From contig JBHWOV010000037.1 of assembly GCA_043424535.1 (NCBI GenBank), forward strand, positions 1 to 7,780: a stretch of DNA of 7,780 bases, given 5' to 3'. Shown here piece by piece: positions 1-6,439 of this stretch (positions are counted from its first letter, which is position 1; each line of letters starts with the position of its first letter). The position numbers were made by a program, and so were the translations under genes. The notes under the pieces are model-generated. The model did no database searches and had not been told where the DNA came from. It saw nothing but the letters and a program-made list of their open reading frames with translations. The DNA is from DSM-111022 sp043424535. Its GTDB lineage: Bacteria; Bacillota; Bacilli; Lactobacillales; Aerococcaceae.

Positions 1-10
1 TATTTACCAT

Positions 11-51
11 AAAAAAACGCAAAAGTAAAGCCAGTGACTGTTTCACTGGCT
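11..51 (-). terminator. Rho-independent terminator after gloA
   Basis: A perfect 9 bp stem (AGCCAGTGA at 29-37 pairing with TCACTGGCT at 43-51) has a 5 nt loop. Read on the minus strand it is followed by a T-rich run (complement of 11-28) that ends in seven Ts. It lies 11 nt beyond the gloA stop codon, so it closes the minus-strand operon that begins at 2299. The plus-strand side has only a short TTTT, so action on that strand would be weaker. Confidence 0.9.
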
Positions 52-62
52 CTGTTTTCATA

Positions 63-452
63 TTATGATGCGAATTTATCGCGCATAACTTCTAGGCGGT
101 ATCCATCAGGATCTGTGACGAAGAAGTAACTTGGATCATGACCTGGTAAACCTTTTAAATCTGTTGTTTCATAGCCTGAATCCACACATTTTTGATGATA
201 ATCTTCAAGATCATCCACAGAAATTGCTAAATGGCTAAATCCATTACCAATTTCATATGGACCTTCACCATAATTATAAGTTAATTCTAATTCAAAATTA
301 TCTCCTGGCAATAATAAGTATACGAGATCGAATCCATCATCCGGGAATTCACGTTTACGACTAATTTCAAAATCAAATACTTCCGTATAAAATTTTAGTG
401 ATGCGTCTAAATCTTTCACCCGATAGCATGCATGTAATAATCTTTGTGCCAT
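63..452 (-). CDS. gloA: Glyoxalase I (lactoylglutathione lyase)
   Basis: This 129-residue protein of the vicinal-oxygen-chelate superfamily should isomerise the thiol hemithioacetal of methylglyoxal to the S-lactoyl thioester in the cytoplasm. It lines up with E. coli GlxI almost end to end. The four metal ligands are visible as H7 (RLLHACYRV), E56 (ELTYNYG), H74 (GFSHLAISVD) and E121 (YRLEVMRD), and the DPDGYRLE strand is typical. The frame stays open up to 509, but the start is set at 452: AGGAGT lies 7 nt upstream and the homology begins there. The thiol cofactor (glutathione or bacillithiol) cannot be told from sequence. It is the last gene of its operon, 66 nt after cdd, and may also have its own promoter. 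Other VOC enzymes such as fosfomycin-resistance proteins are less likely given the GlxI-like ELTYN and DPDGY motifs. Confidence 0.93.
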   Translation of the reverse strand: MAQRLLHACYRVKDLDASLKFYTEVFDFEISRKREFPDDGFDLVYLLLPGDNFELELTYNYGEGPYEIGNGFSHLAISVDDLEDYHQKCVDSGYETTDLKGLPGHDPSYFFVTDPDGYRLEVMRDKFAS

Positions 453-459
453 ATGCTTC

Positions 460-466
460 ACTCCTT
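460..466 (-). promoter_or_regulatory. RBS that fixes the gloA start
   Basis: On the minus strand AAGGAGT sits 7 nt before the ATG at 452. The alternative ATG at 509, 19 codons upstream, has no comparable site and would add residues absent from the family. Confidence 0.85.
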
Positions 467-476
467 TTCTTTCTAT

Positions 477-491
477 TGTTAAACTAACAAA
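477..491. promoter_or_regulatory. 15 bp dyad in the cdd-gloA gap, possible operator
   Basis: TTGTTAAACTAACAA is a perfect 6 bp inverted repeat (TTGTTA/TAACAA) with a 3 nt centre. Next to it, at 492-497, the minus strand reads TATAAA, a possible -10 element for gloA, but no good -35 lies at the right distance. If that promoter is real, the dyad covers its transcription start, a usual place for a repressor site. The stem is too short and AT-rich, and lacks a following T run, to act as a terminator. The regulator is unknown. Confidence 0.3.
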
Positions 492-518
492 TTTATATGA
501 TTTTTTCAATTAATCCGC

Positions 519-926
519 TTAAATATCCATGCTCTCAAATGCCATGGGTACTAATTCTCCAACTGTCATCATTTTAATTTCTTGGTCTTTCCGGGTCAAA
601 TAGACAGGAAATTTGTCATCACAAAATTCAACTAATACTTGACGGCAGATACTGCATGGTGGCAAATAGTCCTCGGTCTGCCCTGCTACAGCTAATGCTT
701 TGAAATCTTCTTTCGAATAACCTTGGGCAATCGCCGAAAATATGGCGGTTCTTTCGGCGCAATTGGTCGCCCCAAATGAAACATTTTCCACATTGACACC
801 AGCAATAATCGTGTTGTCTTTCAACAATAAAGCTGCGCCAACGGGAAAATTAGAATAAGGAGCATAAGCATTTTCAAGATTTTTACGTGCAATGTCCATT
901 AATTTTTTATATTCTTGTTCACACAT
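519..926 (-). CDS. cdd: Cytidine deaminase
   Basis: This 135-residue protein has the usual length of the small homotetrameric cytidine deaminases. It hydrolyses cytidine and deoxycytidine to uridine and deoxyuridine in pyrimidine salvage. Substrate-binding NVEN is at 45-48. The zinc site is C56-A-E58, with E58 the proton-shuttling glutamate, plus P90-C91-x-x-C94 (PCSICRQ); A57 to A61 completes the CAERTA signature. The N-terminal YAPYSNFPVGAAL block is also characteristic. The start at 926 lies 3 nt after the stop of the upstream gene, and its Shine-Dalgarno (GAGGAAT) is formed by that gene's last codons, so translation is probably coupled. Nothing looks broken. The C-terminal LVPMAF replaces the commoner LLPxAF. 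Confidence 0.96.
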   Translation of the reverse strand: MCEQEYKKLMDIARKNLENAYAPYSNFPVGAALLLKDNTIIAGVNVENVSFGATNCAERTAIFSAIAQGYSKEDFKALAVAGQTEDYLPPCSICRQVLVEFCDDKFPVYLTRKDQEIKMMTVGELVPMAFESMDI

Positions 927-929
927 AAA

Positions 930-2045
930 TTATTCCTCTATTTCACTAAATTCAATAATGTATTTTCCATCTGATTCTAAATCTGGATAGGCATTCAGAA
1001 CACTAGGCATCTCATCATTGGCTAAGCGGATCCACGCCAACCTTTCGGTTGAATGCTCTAGATCAAATTGTTTAATGGTTACCGGTCCTAATACATTCAC
1101 TAATTCTTCAGCGGTATATGTTTTATTCACATCAAAGTCTGCCGGAAAAGATTGATAAATATCTGGAGTATAGTGATTGAGCGTGACTAAAAATGGCTCG
1201 TTTTTTGTGATTTCTAATTTAACAAATAAATCTTCATTATTTCCTAAATAGATATCTCGATTAGTATCACTCTCGTCAGGTTCTTCGAGTTTACTTTCGT
1301 CACCAGATTTTATGCGTTCATACGCTTCTATCAATATCGATGGAGCTTGATTGGTTTCTTCTACTAGCCAAGCCGGATTTTCAACTAATTCCTTATAATT
1401 TAAAGACGCTTCTTCAATTGACTCTTCCATTGATTCTTCTCTAGACTCCGTTAAATTTTCAACGGGTGTTTCAGATGAATCAATCGCTATATCAATTTCT
1501 AAATCTGCTGCTTCAATCAACAATTCAAAAGCATGACGTTGACTATTGATTAACTCAGTATGGTAATCAAAATGCTCTTTTTTATCGCCCGCATCAATTT
1601 CAAGTTGTTGATGATTATCATTTTCTATTTTTTTGATGGTTGCTTTTAATTCATTTGTATCACTAATATAACCTTCGCCTATAGGATTAGATTTTGGTTC
1701 ATAATTCGTCCATCCTAAATAAGTCAAACTATCATCGATAAAATATAATATAATTTCTGTCGTTTCATCATCATAGAGAAGCGACCACATCTTTTGATTT
1801 CCTTCATTGTATTCTATGAGTTCATCATAAGCTAACTTATCTAAGTTTATATCTGCAGATACAGTACCCTCTGTAGCAGCTGTCGCTAGTATCGTTTCAT
1901 CATGTAGGGTAGAAAAATCTTGATTGGCTTGATTTTCTTCTTGAACGTCGCTCTCTTCTTGAGCAATAATGGACTGTGATTCAATCACAGAAAAACCGAA
2001 TGAAAAACTAAAAACTAATATCAATGAAAATAAATAATGAATCAT
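930..2045 (-). CDS. Acidic exported protein of unknown function
   Basis: I do not recognise this 371-residue protein. Residues 4-20 form a hydrophobic segment followed by a plausible signal-peptidase I site near A28 (SIIA|QEES). There is no cysteine anywhere, so it is not a lipoprotein. The n-region has only His3 and no Lys or Arg, which is unusual for a signal peptide. The mature part is very acidic. Residues 65-165 and 215-371 look like folded regions, joined by an E/S-rich linker at about 195-214 (SREESMEESIEE). The stretch TYTAEELVNVLGPVT (309-323) resembles the motif of small secreted Bacillota proteins with a BamE/SmpA-like fold; this is only an impression. The start is firm: the preceding in-frame codon is TAA, GGAGGAG lies just upstream, and the ATG overlaps the previous stop as ATGA. 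It probably acts at the cell surface or outside. Confidence 0.8.
   Translation of the reverse strand: MIHYLFSLILVFSFSFGFSVIESQSIIAQEESDVQEENQANQDFSTLHDETILATAATEGTVSADINLDKLAYDELIEYNEGNQKMWSLLYDDETTEIILYFIDDSLTYLGWTNYEPKSNPIGEGYISDTNELKATIKKIENDNHQQLEIDAGDKKEHFDYHTELINSQRHAFELLIEAADLEIDIAIDSSETPVENLTESREESMEESIEEASLNYKELVENPAWLVEETNQAPSILIEAYERIKSGDESKLEEPDESDTNRDIYLGNNEDLFVKLEITKNEPFLVTLNHYTPDIYQSFPADFDVNKTYTAEELVNVLGPVTIKQFDLEHSTERLAWIRLANDEMPSVLNAYPDLESDGKYIIEFSEIEE
1417..1452 (-). repeat. Imperfect 12 bp tandem repeat coding E/S-rich linker
   Basis: On the plus strand ATTGACTCTTCC is followed directly by ATTGATTCTTCT and a decayed third copy, CTAGACTCCGTT. In the protein this gives repeating four-residue units of the form (M/I/R)EES. 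It looks like a small slippage expansion inside the linker of the exported protein and keeps the reading frame. Confidence 0.55.
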
Positions 2046-2299
2046 TTAAGCTCCTCCAATGATTCAATTGACAAATAGACTTTTCCATCATCGGTTAATA
2101 ATGACGGTACGCCTACATTTCCATTCGCTTTGACACGATCAAAAGCATCGCTTTTATCTCTTAAAGATAGAAATTGCTTTAAATTTGCTATCGAATCTGT
2201 TATATTGATATCTTGATAGTCAATGTCAAGTTTCTCTAACGTAGCAACAAATGCTGGCGTATCCGGACATTTATCACTAAAAAATAGTATTGATTTCAT
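2042..2299 (-). CDS. Small glutaredoxin-related thioredoxin-fold protein
   Basis: This 85-residue cytoplasmic protein has a glutaredoxin-like layout. Strand KSILFFSD leads into an active-site-like C10-P-D-T13 at the start of helix 1. A second strand (IDYQDINI) follows, then NVGVPSLL (61-68), where the Val-Pro is the conserved cis-proline, and finally a short strand with DDGKVYL. It fits the glutaredoxin-related family COG4545 better than classical dithiol glutaredoxin (CPYC), because only one cysteine is present and the second position is threonine. It would therefore be a monothiol enzyme or a binding protein rather than a dithiol reductase. The start at 2299 is supported by GAGGAGG 6-7 nt upstream. 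It is the first gene of the minus-strand operon, and its TGA overlaps the next ATG. The substrate is unknown. Confidence 0.78.
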   Translation of the reverse strand: MKSILFFSDKCPDTPAFVATLEKLDIDYQDINITDSIANLKQFLSLRDKSDAFDRVKANGNVGVPSLLTDDGKVYLSIESLEELK

Positions 2300-2377
2300 A
2301 CAATATCCTCCTCTTTATTATTAATAGATTATCATAAAGTGGAGGGATTGTCTTTTATTACAATTCAGGAGGACATC
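2300..2377. promoter_or_regulatory. Divergent intergenic region (glutaredoxin-like operon / popT)
   Basis: This 78 bp AT-rich gap must hold, or border, promoters for both divergent units. On the minus strand TATGATAATC contains -10-like hexamers, with AAGACA upstream as a weak -35. On the plus strand TATCAT at 2330-2335 is a possible -10 without a good -35. Neither call is strong. Both genes have strong Shine-Dalgarno sites at the edges of the gap. Confidence 0.45.
2367..2373 (+). promoter_or_regulatory. RBS that fixes the popT start
   Basis: AGGAGGA is followed after 4 nt by the ATG at 2378. The frame is open back to a GTG at 2339, but that codon has no Shine-Dalgarno and the extra residues lack family similarity. 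Confidence 0.88.
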
Positions 2378-3235
2378 ATGACAAAACATCATTCTATTAA
2401 TGACCAACATGAACACGAAAGTTGGTTTTTAAGATTTTTTAAAGGTATTTTTATTGGTTCTGGCTTTATCGTACCCGGTATTAGTGGTGGAGCATTAGCT
2501 GCCGTTTTTAATTTATATGAACCGATCATTCATTTTTTAGCAAATATCACTCACAATTTTATTGACAATGTCAGATTCTTTCTACCTGTTGGATTAGGTG
2601 GAATCACAGGTCTCGTCATCTTCTCATGGGGTGTCAGCTATTTCCTTAGTAATTATGCTACGATTGTACTTTGGTTTTTCGTCGGTGCCATTGTAGGTAC
2701 ACTTCCATCTCTATGGCAACAAGCCGGTAAAGAAGGACGCACTAAGAGAGATGTTCTTATTGCCGTAGTTACCTTTATATTAGGTTTTCTATTTTTAAGA
2801 TTTGGTGCCACACTCTTTTCAGGTTCAGTTGATGCTAATTTCTTTACTTGGATGATTTGTGGATTTTTAATTGCTTTAGGTATTTTGGTTCCCGGATTAA
2901 GTCCTTCTAATTTCATTTTATATATGGGATTATATGAACAAATGTCAGATGGATTTAAAACACTCGATTTATCTATCATTATACCGATCGCGATTGGTGG
3001 AGTTCTCACAATCTTTGGACTCGCAAAATTCTTTGAGAAAATATTCGAACGTTATTATAGTCCATTTTTCCACTTTATCTTTGGTATTGTCATTGCCTCA
3101 ACATTGATGATTGTACCTACTGGTGATGCTTATGCCGGCTTTGGTTTAGTACAATACTTACTATGCGTTGTCACTTTGATACTTGGAACAGCTGTCGGTT
3201 GGTGGATGACAAATCTTGAAGAAAGATATAAATAA
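2378..3235 (+). CDS. popT: DUF368 membrane protein, PopT-type undecaprenyl phosphate translocase
   Basis: This 285-residue polytopic membrane protein belongs to the DUF368 family, whose members (PopT) were shown to return undecaprenyl phosphate across the cytoplasmic membrane, recycling the carrier for peptidoglycan and teichoic acid synthesis. The family hallmark is an internal repeat of a proline/glycine motif: VPGISGG at 32-38 and VPGLSPS at 171-177, each in a hydrophobic hairpin. The motif GIFIGSGFIVPGISGGALA is almost diagnostic. Roughly eight hydrophobic segments can be counted, at about 24-45, 69-90, 95-110, 127-143, 156-185, 199-217, 230-247 and 258-277. The N-terminal tail is His-rich (H4, H5, H11, H13) and probably cytoplasmic. 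It is monocistronic, with a terminator directly after it. Family assignment is firm; function is inherited from characterised homologues. DedA proteins share the function but not this sequence. Confidence 0.9.
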   Translation: MTKHHSINDQHEHESWFLRFFKGIFIGSGFIVPGISGGALAAVFNLYEPIIHFLANITHNFIDNVRFFLPVGLGGITGLVIFSWGVSYFLSNYATIVLWFFVGAIVGTLPSLWQQAGKEGRTKRDVLIAVVTFILGFLFLRFGATLFSGSVDANFFTWMICGFLIALGILVPGLSPSNFILYMGLYEQMSDGFKTLDLSIIIPIAIGGVLTIFGLAKFFEKIFERYYSPFFHFIFGIVIASTLMIVPTGDAYAGFGLVQYLLCVVTLILGTAVGWWMTNLEERYK

Positions 3236-3262
3236 GCGAACTGATTATAAATATAGACATTC

Positions 3263-3290
3263 CCCTGTCCTTACGGACAGGGATTTTTTT
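3263..3290 (+). terminator. Rho-independent terminator after popT
   Basis: An 8 bp GC-rich stem, CCCTGTCC (3263-3270) and GGACAGGG (3275-3282), with loop TTAC, is followed by ATTTTTTT. It lies 27 nt after the popT stop codon. Confidence 0.95.
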
Positions 3291-3293
3291 CGC

Positions 3294-3322
3294 ACAAAAA
3301 AAGACATCAAATCGATGTCTTT
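3294..3322 (-). terminator. Rho-independent terminator after ecfT
   Basis: A perfect 9 bp stem, AAAGACATC (3300-3308) and GATGTCTTT (3314-3322), has a 5 nt loop. Read on the minus strand a run of Ts follows (complement of the A tract 3295-3301). It starts 6 nt beyond the ecfT stop codon and ends the four-gene ECF operon. It sits back to back with the popT terminator. Confidence 0.92.
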
Positions 3323-3328
3323 CATTAA

Positions 3329-4162
3329 TTATACAAATGGATTCCAAAAGCGCCCATCATTAACAAAGAACAGTGCGATTCCAATGATTAAAATCACACC
3401 CACAACAAGTAAGGCGATGAAATCTGTTCTTTGAAATGGACGATAACTATACCATGTGCGATGATCTTTTTTCCCGAATCGACGCAATTCCATCGCTTGG
3501 GAGATGACTTCAATACGTTCCAAACTAGAAAATATCAGTGGGATTGCGATATTTGCGGAATGCTTTAATCGGGTCATCGTGCTGGCTTTACTCGACATTT
3601 CAATTCCTCGTGCTTGTTGCGCTTGTTGTACCGTAAAATATTCTGCCTGAATGTCAGGGATATAACGCAATGTTAATGAAACGGCATAAGCAAATCGGTA
3701 AGGGATCTTTATCCGATTCAAACTGGAAGCAAATTCACTTGAATGGGTCGTCATAATAAATATAAATGCTAAAGGTATCGTTGTGAAATATTTAGCTGCT
3801 ACATTAAATTCATACAATAATTGTTCCCAAGTTAAGGAATATCTTCCAATTCCTTCCCAAATAACATGGCGCGTTCCGTATATTTCCACCCCTTGCTCTG
3901 GAGCGAAAATATAAATCATAATTAAATTAATGACCGAAAACCAAAACACTAATAGCATCGGAAATTTAATCGATTCCCAATTGAGATCGGCCATAATAAA
4001 AAGAATCACACTAAAAACACCAATCGCCACCAAATATCGAGTATCAAATGTTGCCATCGCAATCAGTGACAATGCTAAAAAACAAATAAGCTTTGTTGTA
4101 CCACTTAATTGGTGAATAAATGTATTGCCGGGTTCATATCCCAAATAGGAGTGATTATTCAA
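3329..4162 (-). CDS. ecfT: ECF transporter transmembrane component EcfT
   Basis: This 277-residue T component of an energy-coupling-factor importer transmits ATPase motion to the S component in the membrane. Hydrophobic segments lie at about 23-39, 42-58, 67-88, 126-140 and 247-266. The cytoplasmic coupling-helix region carries the family's two arginine motifs: A184-R-G186 (AQQARGIEMS) is canonical, whereas the second is ELRRFG at 225-230 instead of ARG-F. The N-terminal YEPGNTFIHQLSGTTKL block is typical (substrate-independent EcfT start with a P...H.L...K.L pattern). The chosen start is a TTG at 4162, 7 nt from GAGAGGGGG. No ATG fits: one at 4207 lies inside ecfA without a binding site, and the next in-frame Met is residue 36. 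The start overlaps the last codons of the upstream ATPase gene, so translation is coupled. Confidence 0.9.
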   Translation of the reverse strand: MNNHSYLGYEPGNTFIHQLSGTTKLICFLALSLIAMATFDTRYLVAIGVFSVILFIMADLNWESIKFPMLLVFWFSVINLIMIYIFAPEQGVEIYGTRHVIWEGIGRYSLTWEQLLYEFNVAAKYFTTIPLAFIFIMTTHSSEFASSLNRIKIPYRFAYAVSLTLRYIPDIQAEYFTVQQAQQARGIEMSSKASTMTRLKHSANIAIPLIFSSLERIEVISQAMELRRFGKKDHRTWYSYRPFQRTDFIALLVVGVILIIGIALFFVNDGRFWNPFV

Positions 4163-5870
4163 TGATATTCCCCCTCTCAAAAGCAATGAACCGCTCAAGA
4201 AAATCATCTGCCTCAGTATTAGGCAATGCTTCTCCTAACTGGTAGAGACTTGTCGGAACTAAATTAGCACGTGCTAAAATAGTCTGATCATTAAATAAAT
4301 CTCGTGGCTTCGTATCAGCAACTAAACATCCAGCATCAAAGACGAGCACTCTATCCGTATATTCTTGCATTAAATGCATATCATGCGTAATCATTAAAAT
4401 GGTTGTTTGATACTGTTCATTGAGGTGACGCAAAAAGTCCATCATTTCAGTATAATGGCGGTAATCTTGACCAGCGGTAGGTTCATCAAGTATCAATATT
4501 TCAGGATCTAATACTAACACCGAGGCGATGGTGACCCGTCTTTTCTGACCATAACTTAAAGCAGCGATTGGCCAATTGCGAAAGCCATATAGGCCACAAA
4601 TTTTTAATGTCTCTGAAACTTTCAGTTGAATGCTGTCATCAGCAATATTGCGATTCACTAATCCAAGTGCCACTTCTTCATAGACAGTATTTTTCGAAAT
4701 CATCGCATTAGGATTTTGCATCACATAGCCAGCGATATCAGCAATCTCTTTAATTGATAAAGGAGCAATATTTTGGCCATTCATTTTAATATGCCCCGTT
4801 TGCGGGCGTTCAAATCCACATAATAATTTCGCCATCGTTGATTTTCCTGCACCATTTGTTCCCACAATCGAAATCATTTCTCCTTTGCGAATGGAAAAAT
4901 TGATATCCCGAAGTGATGGCGTTTGTTGACGAATATATTTAAAAGACACATTTTCTACTTCACAGATGAGTGCATTTTCTGGCCCCGGAACATCCAAAGT
5001 TAAGCCTTGTGCCCATTGATCCACTGCTTGAAGCGCCTCAGTTGGTAATTTTGTTTTTTCATAGGCATCTAAATGCAGAATGTTTTCTAATGGGAAATTC
5101 ACTTTTTTCAAAGCATCTAAATATAATGGCAATCTTAAGCCCGTTTCTTCTAATATTGTCGAACGCAATAAAGCATCAACCAATAGATTGGCTTTTAATT
5201 TTCCTTCAGAAATCACTAAAACACGGTCAATATCTGCCAATAAACATTCTTCCAATCGATGTTCAATAATAATGGTCGTGAGGCCTAATTGTTGGCTCAG
5301 TTGATTGATTAACAAAATCATCTCTTGACCTGTTTTAGGATCTAAATTTGCTAAGGGTTCATCAAAGATTAATATTGGGACTTCATTAATCATCACACCA
5401 CAAATTGAAACACGCTGCTTCTGTCCTCCAGAAATATCTTGTGGCCGATTATTTAAAAGTAAATCCAAATCAAGTATTTTTGACCATTCAGCTACACGTC
5501 GATGCATTTCATCTTGAGATACCGCATCATTTTCTAAGGCAAAAGCGACATCTTCGGCGACGGTCATGCCAACAAATTGACCGTCCGAATCTTGCAAAAC
5601 GGTTCCGACAACTAAAGAAAGTTTGGAAATATCACTTTCTTTAACCAATTGGCCATCGACGCGTACATTGCCAATGTATTGTCCGGGAAATCGATGAGGA
5701 ATTTGACCATTGATTGCTTTACCGATGGTTGATTTACCCGAACCACTCGGTCCGACAATCAATACGGTTTCTCCTTCATCAATTTGAAAGGATATATCTA
5801 TTAAATTTGGTTCTGCCTGACTATCATATCGAAAAGTAAAATGTTCGAATTCAATCTTTGCAGTTTTCAT
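4155..5870 (-). CDS. ecfA: ECF transporter ATPase, two ABC domains fused in one chain
   Basis: This 571-residue cytoplasmic ATPase is a head-to-tail fusion of the two ECF nucleotide-binding domains (EcfA and EcfA'), as in YkoD-type proteins. Domain 1 (about 4-245) has Walker A GPSGSGKST (40-48), Q-loop Q93, signature ISGGQKQR (146-153), Walker B ILIFDEP (166-172) and switch H204. Domain 2 (about 303-545) has Walker A GTNGAGKST (337-345), Q385, signature LSYGQKRR (438-445) with Tyr in place of the first Gly, Walker B ILILDEP (458-464) and H496. Both catalytic glutamates (E171, E463) are present, so both sites look active. Residues 246-300 link the domains. The start lies 3 nt after the S-component stop and its Shine-Dalgarno is weak, so translational coupling is likely. 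The gene's end overlaps the ecfT start. Databases may call such proteins HMP/thiamine importer ATPases, but the ATPase does not define the substrate. Confidence 0.95.
   Translation of the reverse strand: MKTAKIEFEHFTFRYDSQAEPNLIDISFQIDEGETVLIVGPSGSGKSTIGKAINGQIPHRFPGQYIGNVRVDGQLVKESDISKLSLVVGTVLQDSDGQFVGMTVAEDVAFALENDAVSQDEMHRRVAEWSKILDLDLLLNNRPQDISGGQKQRVSICGVMINEVPILIFDEPLANLDPKTGQEMILLINQLSQQLGLTTIIIEHRLEECLLADIDRVLVISEGKLKANLLVDALLRSTILEETGLRLPLYLDALKKVNFPLENILHLDAYEKTKLPTEALQAVDQWAQGLTLDVPGPENALICEVENVSFKYIRQQTPSLRDINFSIRKGEMISIVGTNGAGKSTMAKLLCGFERPQTGHIKMNGQNIAPLSIKEIADIAGYVMQNPNAMISKNTVYEEVALGLVNRNIADDSIQLKVSETLKICGLYGFRNWPIAALSYGQKRRVTIASVLVLDPEILILDEPTAGQDYRHYTEMMDFLRHLNEQYQTTILMITHDMHLMQEYTDRVLVFDAGCLVADTKPRDLFNDQTILARANLVPTSLYQLGEALPNTEADDFLERFIAFERGNIIE
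4170..4178 (-). promoter_or_regulatory. RBS supporting a TTG start for ecfT
   Basis: GAGAGGGGG on the minus strand lies 7 nt before TTG at 4162-4160, inside the end of the ATPase gene. It is the only good Shine-Dalgarno near the beginning of EcfT homology. Confidence 0.75.
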
Positions 5871-5873
5871 TTT

Positions 5874-6428
5874 CTAATCTTCTCTCGTTAAACTACCTGA
5901 TTGTGTTTGCGTCGCGGCATAAGCTTTGATTAAAATTGTTCCTAGCACTGCAACAGCGATCGAATTTAATCCAGCTGAAACAAGTCCTTGTAAGAATACT
6001 TTATTTGCTGGCTCAGAATAAATTAAAATATCCAATCCAGGAGCAATCAATGCCCAACAGATTAAATTCACAATTGTTTCTCCAACAATAAACTTTACAA
6101 TGGCTTTACCATCAAACACTCCGGTTTCAACTTTTAAACGACGACCGATAAAGCCATAACCTAAACCAGTAACACCTGAAGCAATGACCCAACTCCACCA
6201 TAATCCATAAGTCAGTAAGTCCTTAATCGCATGGCCCAAAAACCCGACAAGCCCCGCCACTACCGGACCATAAATAACACCAATTAATGCTAAGAAAGGA
6301 TACGTTGTTTCAAAGCTCGTATTCGGTATACCAGTAGGAATTGATAGAAAACGTCCTAAAATAAAGAAGACGGCTGCACCAATACCTACTGCGACAATAT
6401 TTGTTAAAGTTGATTTATTATTTTCCAT
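5874..6428 (-). CDS. ECF transporter substrate-binding S component, UPF0397 family
   Basis: This 184-residue integral membrane protein has about six hydrophobic segments (near 10-28, 43-57, 58-73, 77-95, 109-128 and 145-168), the size and topology of ECF S components. The blocks GIGAAVFFILGRFLSIPTGIPNT (15-37, recognised as a whole), GPVVAGLVGFLGHAIKDL and WWSWVIASG are those of the UPF0397 family. It should bind the transported solute and work with the ATPase and EcfT encoded next to it, forming a dedicated group I ECF system. Database names call this family a riboflavin S component, while subsystem annotations I recall speak of a methionine-regulated ECF transporter (MtsABC); neither substrate is established from this sequence. 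The start has AGGAG 8 nt upstream, overlapping the stop (TAG) of the SAM hydrolase gene 11 nt before it. Confidence 0.88.
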   Translation of the reverse strand: MENNKSTLTNIVAVGIGAAVFFILGRFLSIPTGIPNTSFETTYPFLALIGVIYGPVVAGLVGFLGHAIKDLLTYGLWWSWVIASGVTGLGYGFIGRRLKVETGVFDGKAIVKFIVGETIVNLICWALIAPGLDILIYSEPANKVFLQGLVSAGLNSIAVAVLGTILIKAYAATQTQSGSLTRED

Positions 6429-6439
6429 CTTTCATGCTC

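Noticed and set aside
453..509. Longer N-terminus for glyoxalase I starting at 509
   Set aside because: The extra 19 residues precede a perfect Shine-Dalgarno and the start of GlxI homology; they correspond to the leader.
930..2045. Lipoprotein assignment for the exported protein
   Set aside because: There is no cysteine in the entire protein, so no lipobox is possible.
2339..2377. GTG start at 2339, or TTG at 2348, for popT
   Set aside because: GTG has no binding site, and for TTG the GGAGGG is only 1 nt away. The ATG at 2378 has AGGAGGA at good spacing.
2653..3009. Minus-strand open frame of 118 codons opposite popT
   Set aside because: It lies wholly inside the firmly identified popT gene, has no ribosome binding site and no recognisable protein features; it is a codon-bias shadow.
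3216..3434. Short plus-strand frame crossing the popT end and both terminators
   Set aside because: It runs through two terminator hairpins and into ecfT on the other strand, with no supporting binding site or similarity.
4970..5644. Three plus-strand open frames opposite the fused ATPase gene
   Set aside because: They are antisense to an intact, strongly conserved ABC ATPase and lack start signals or family similarity.
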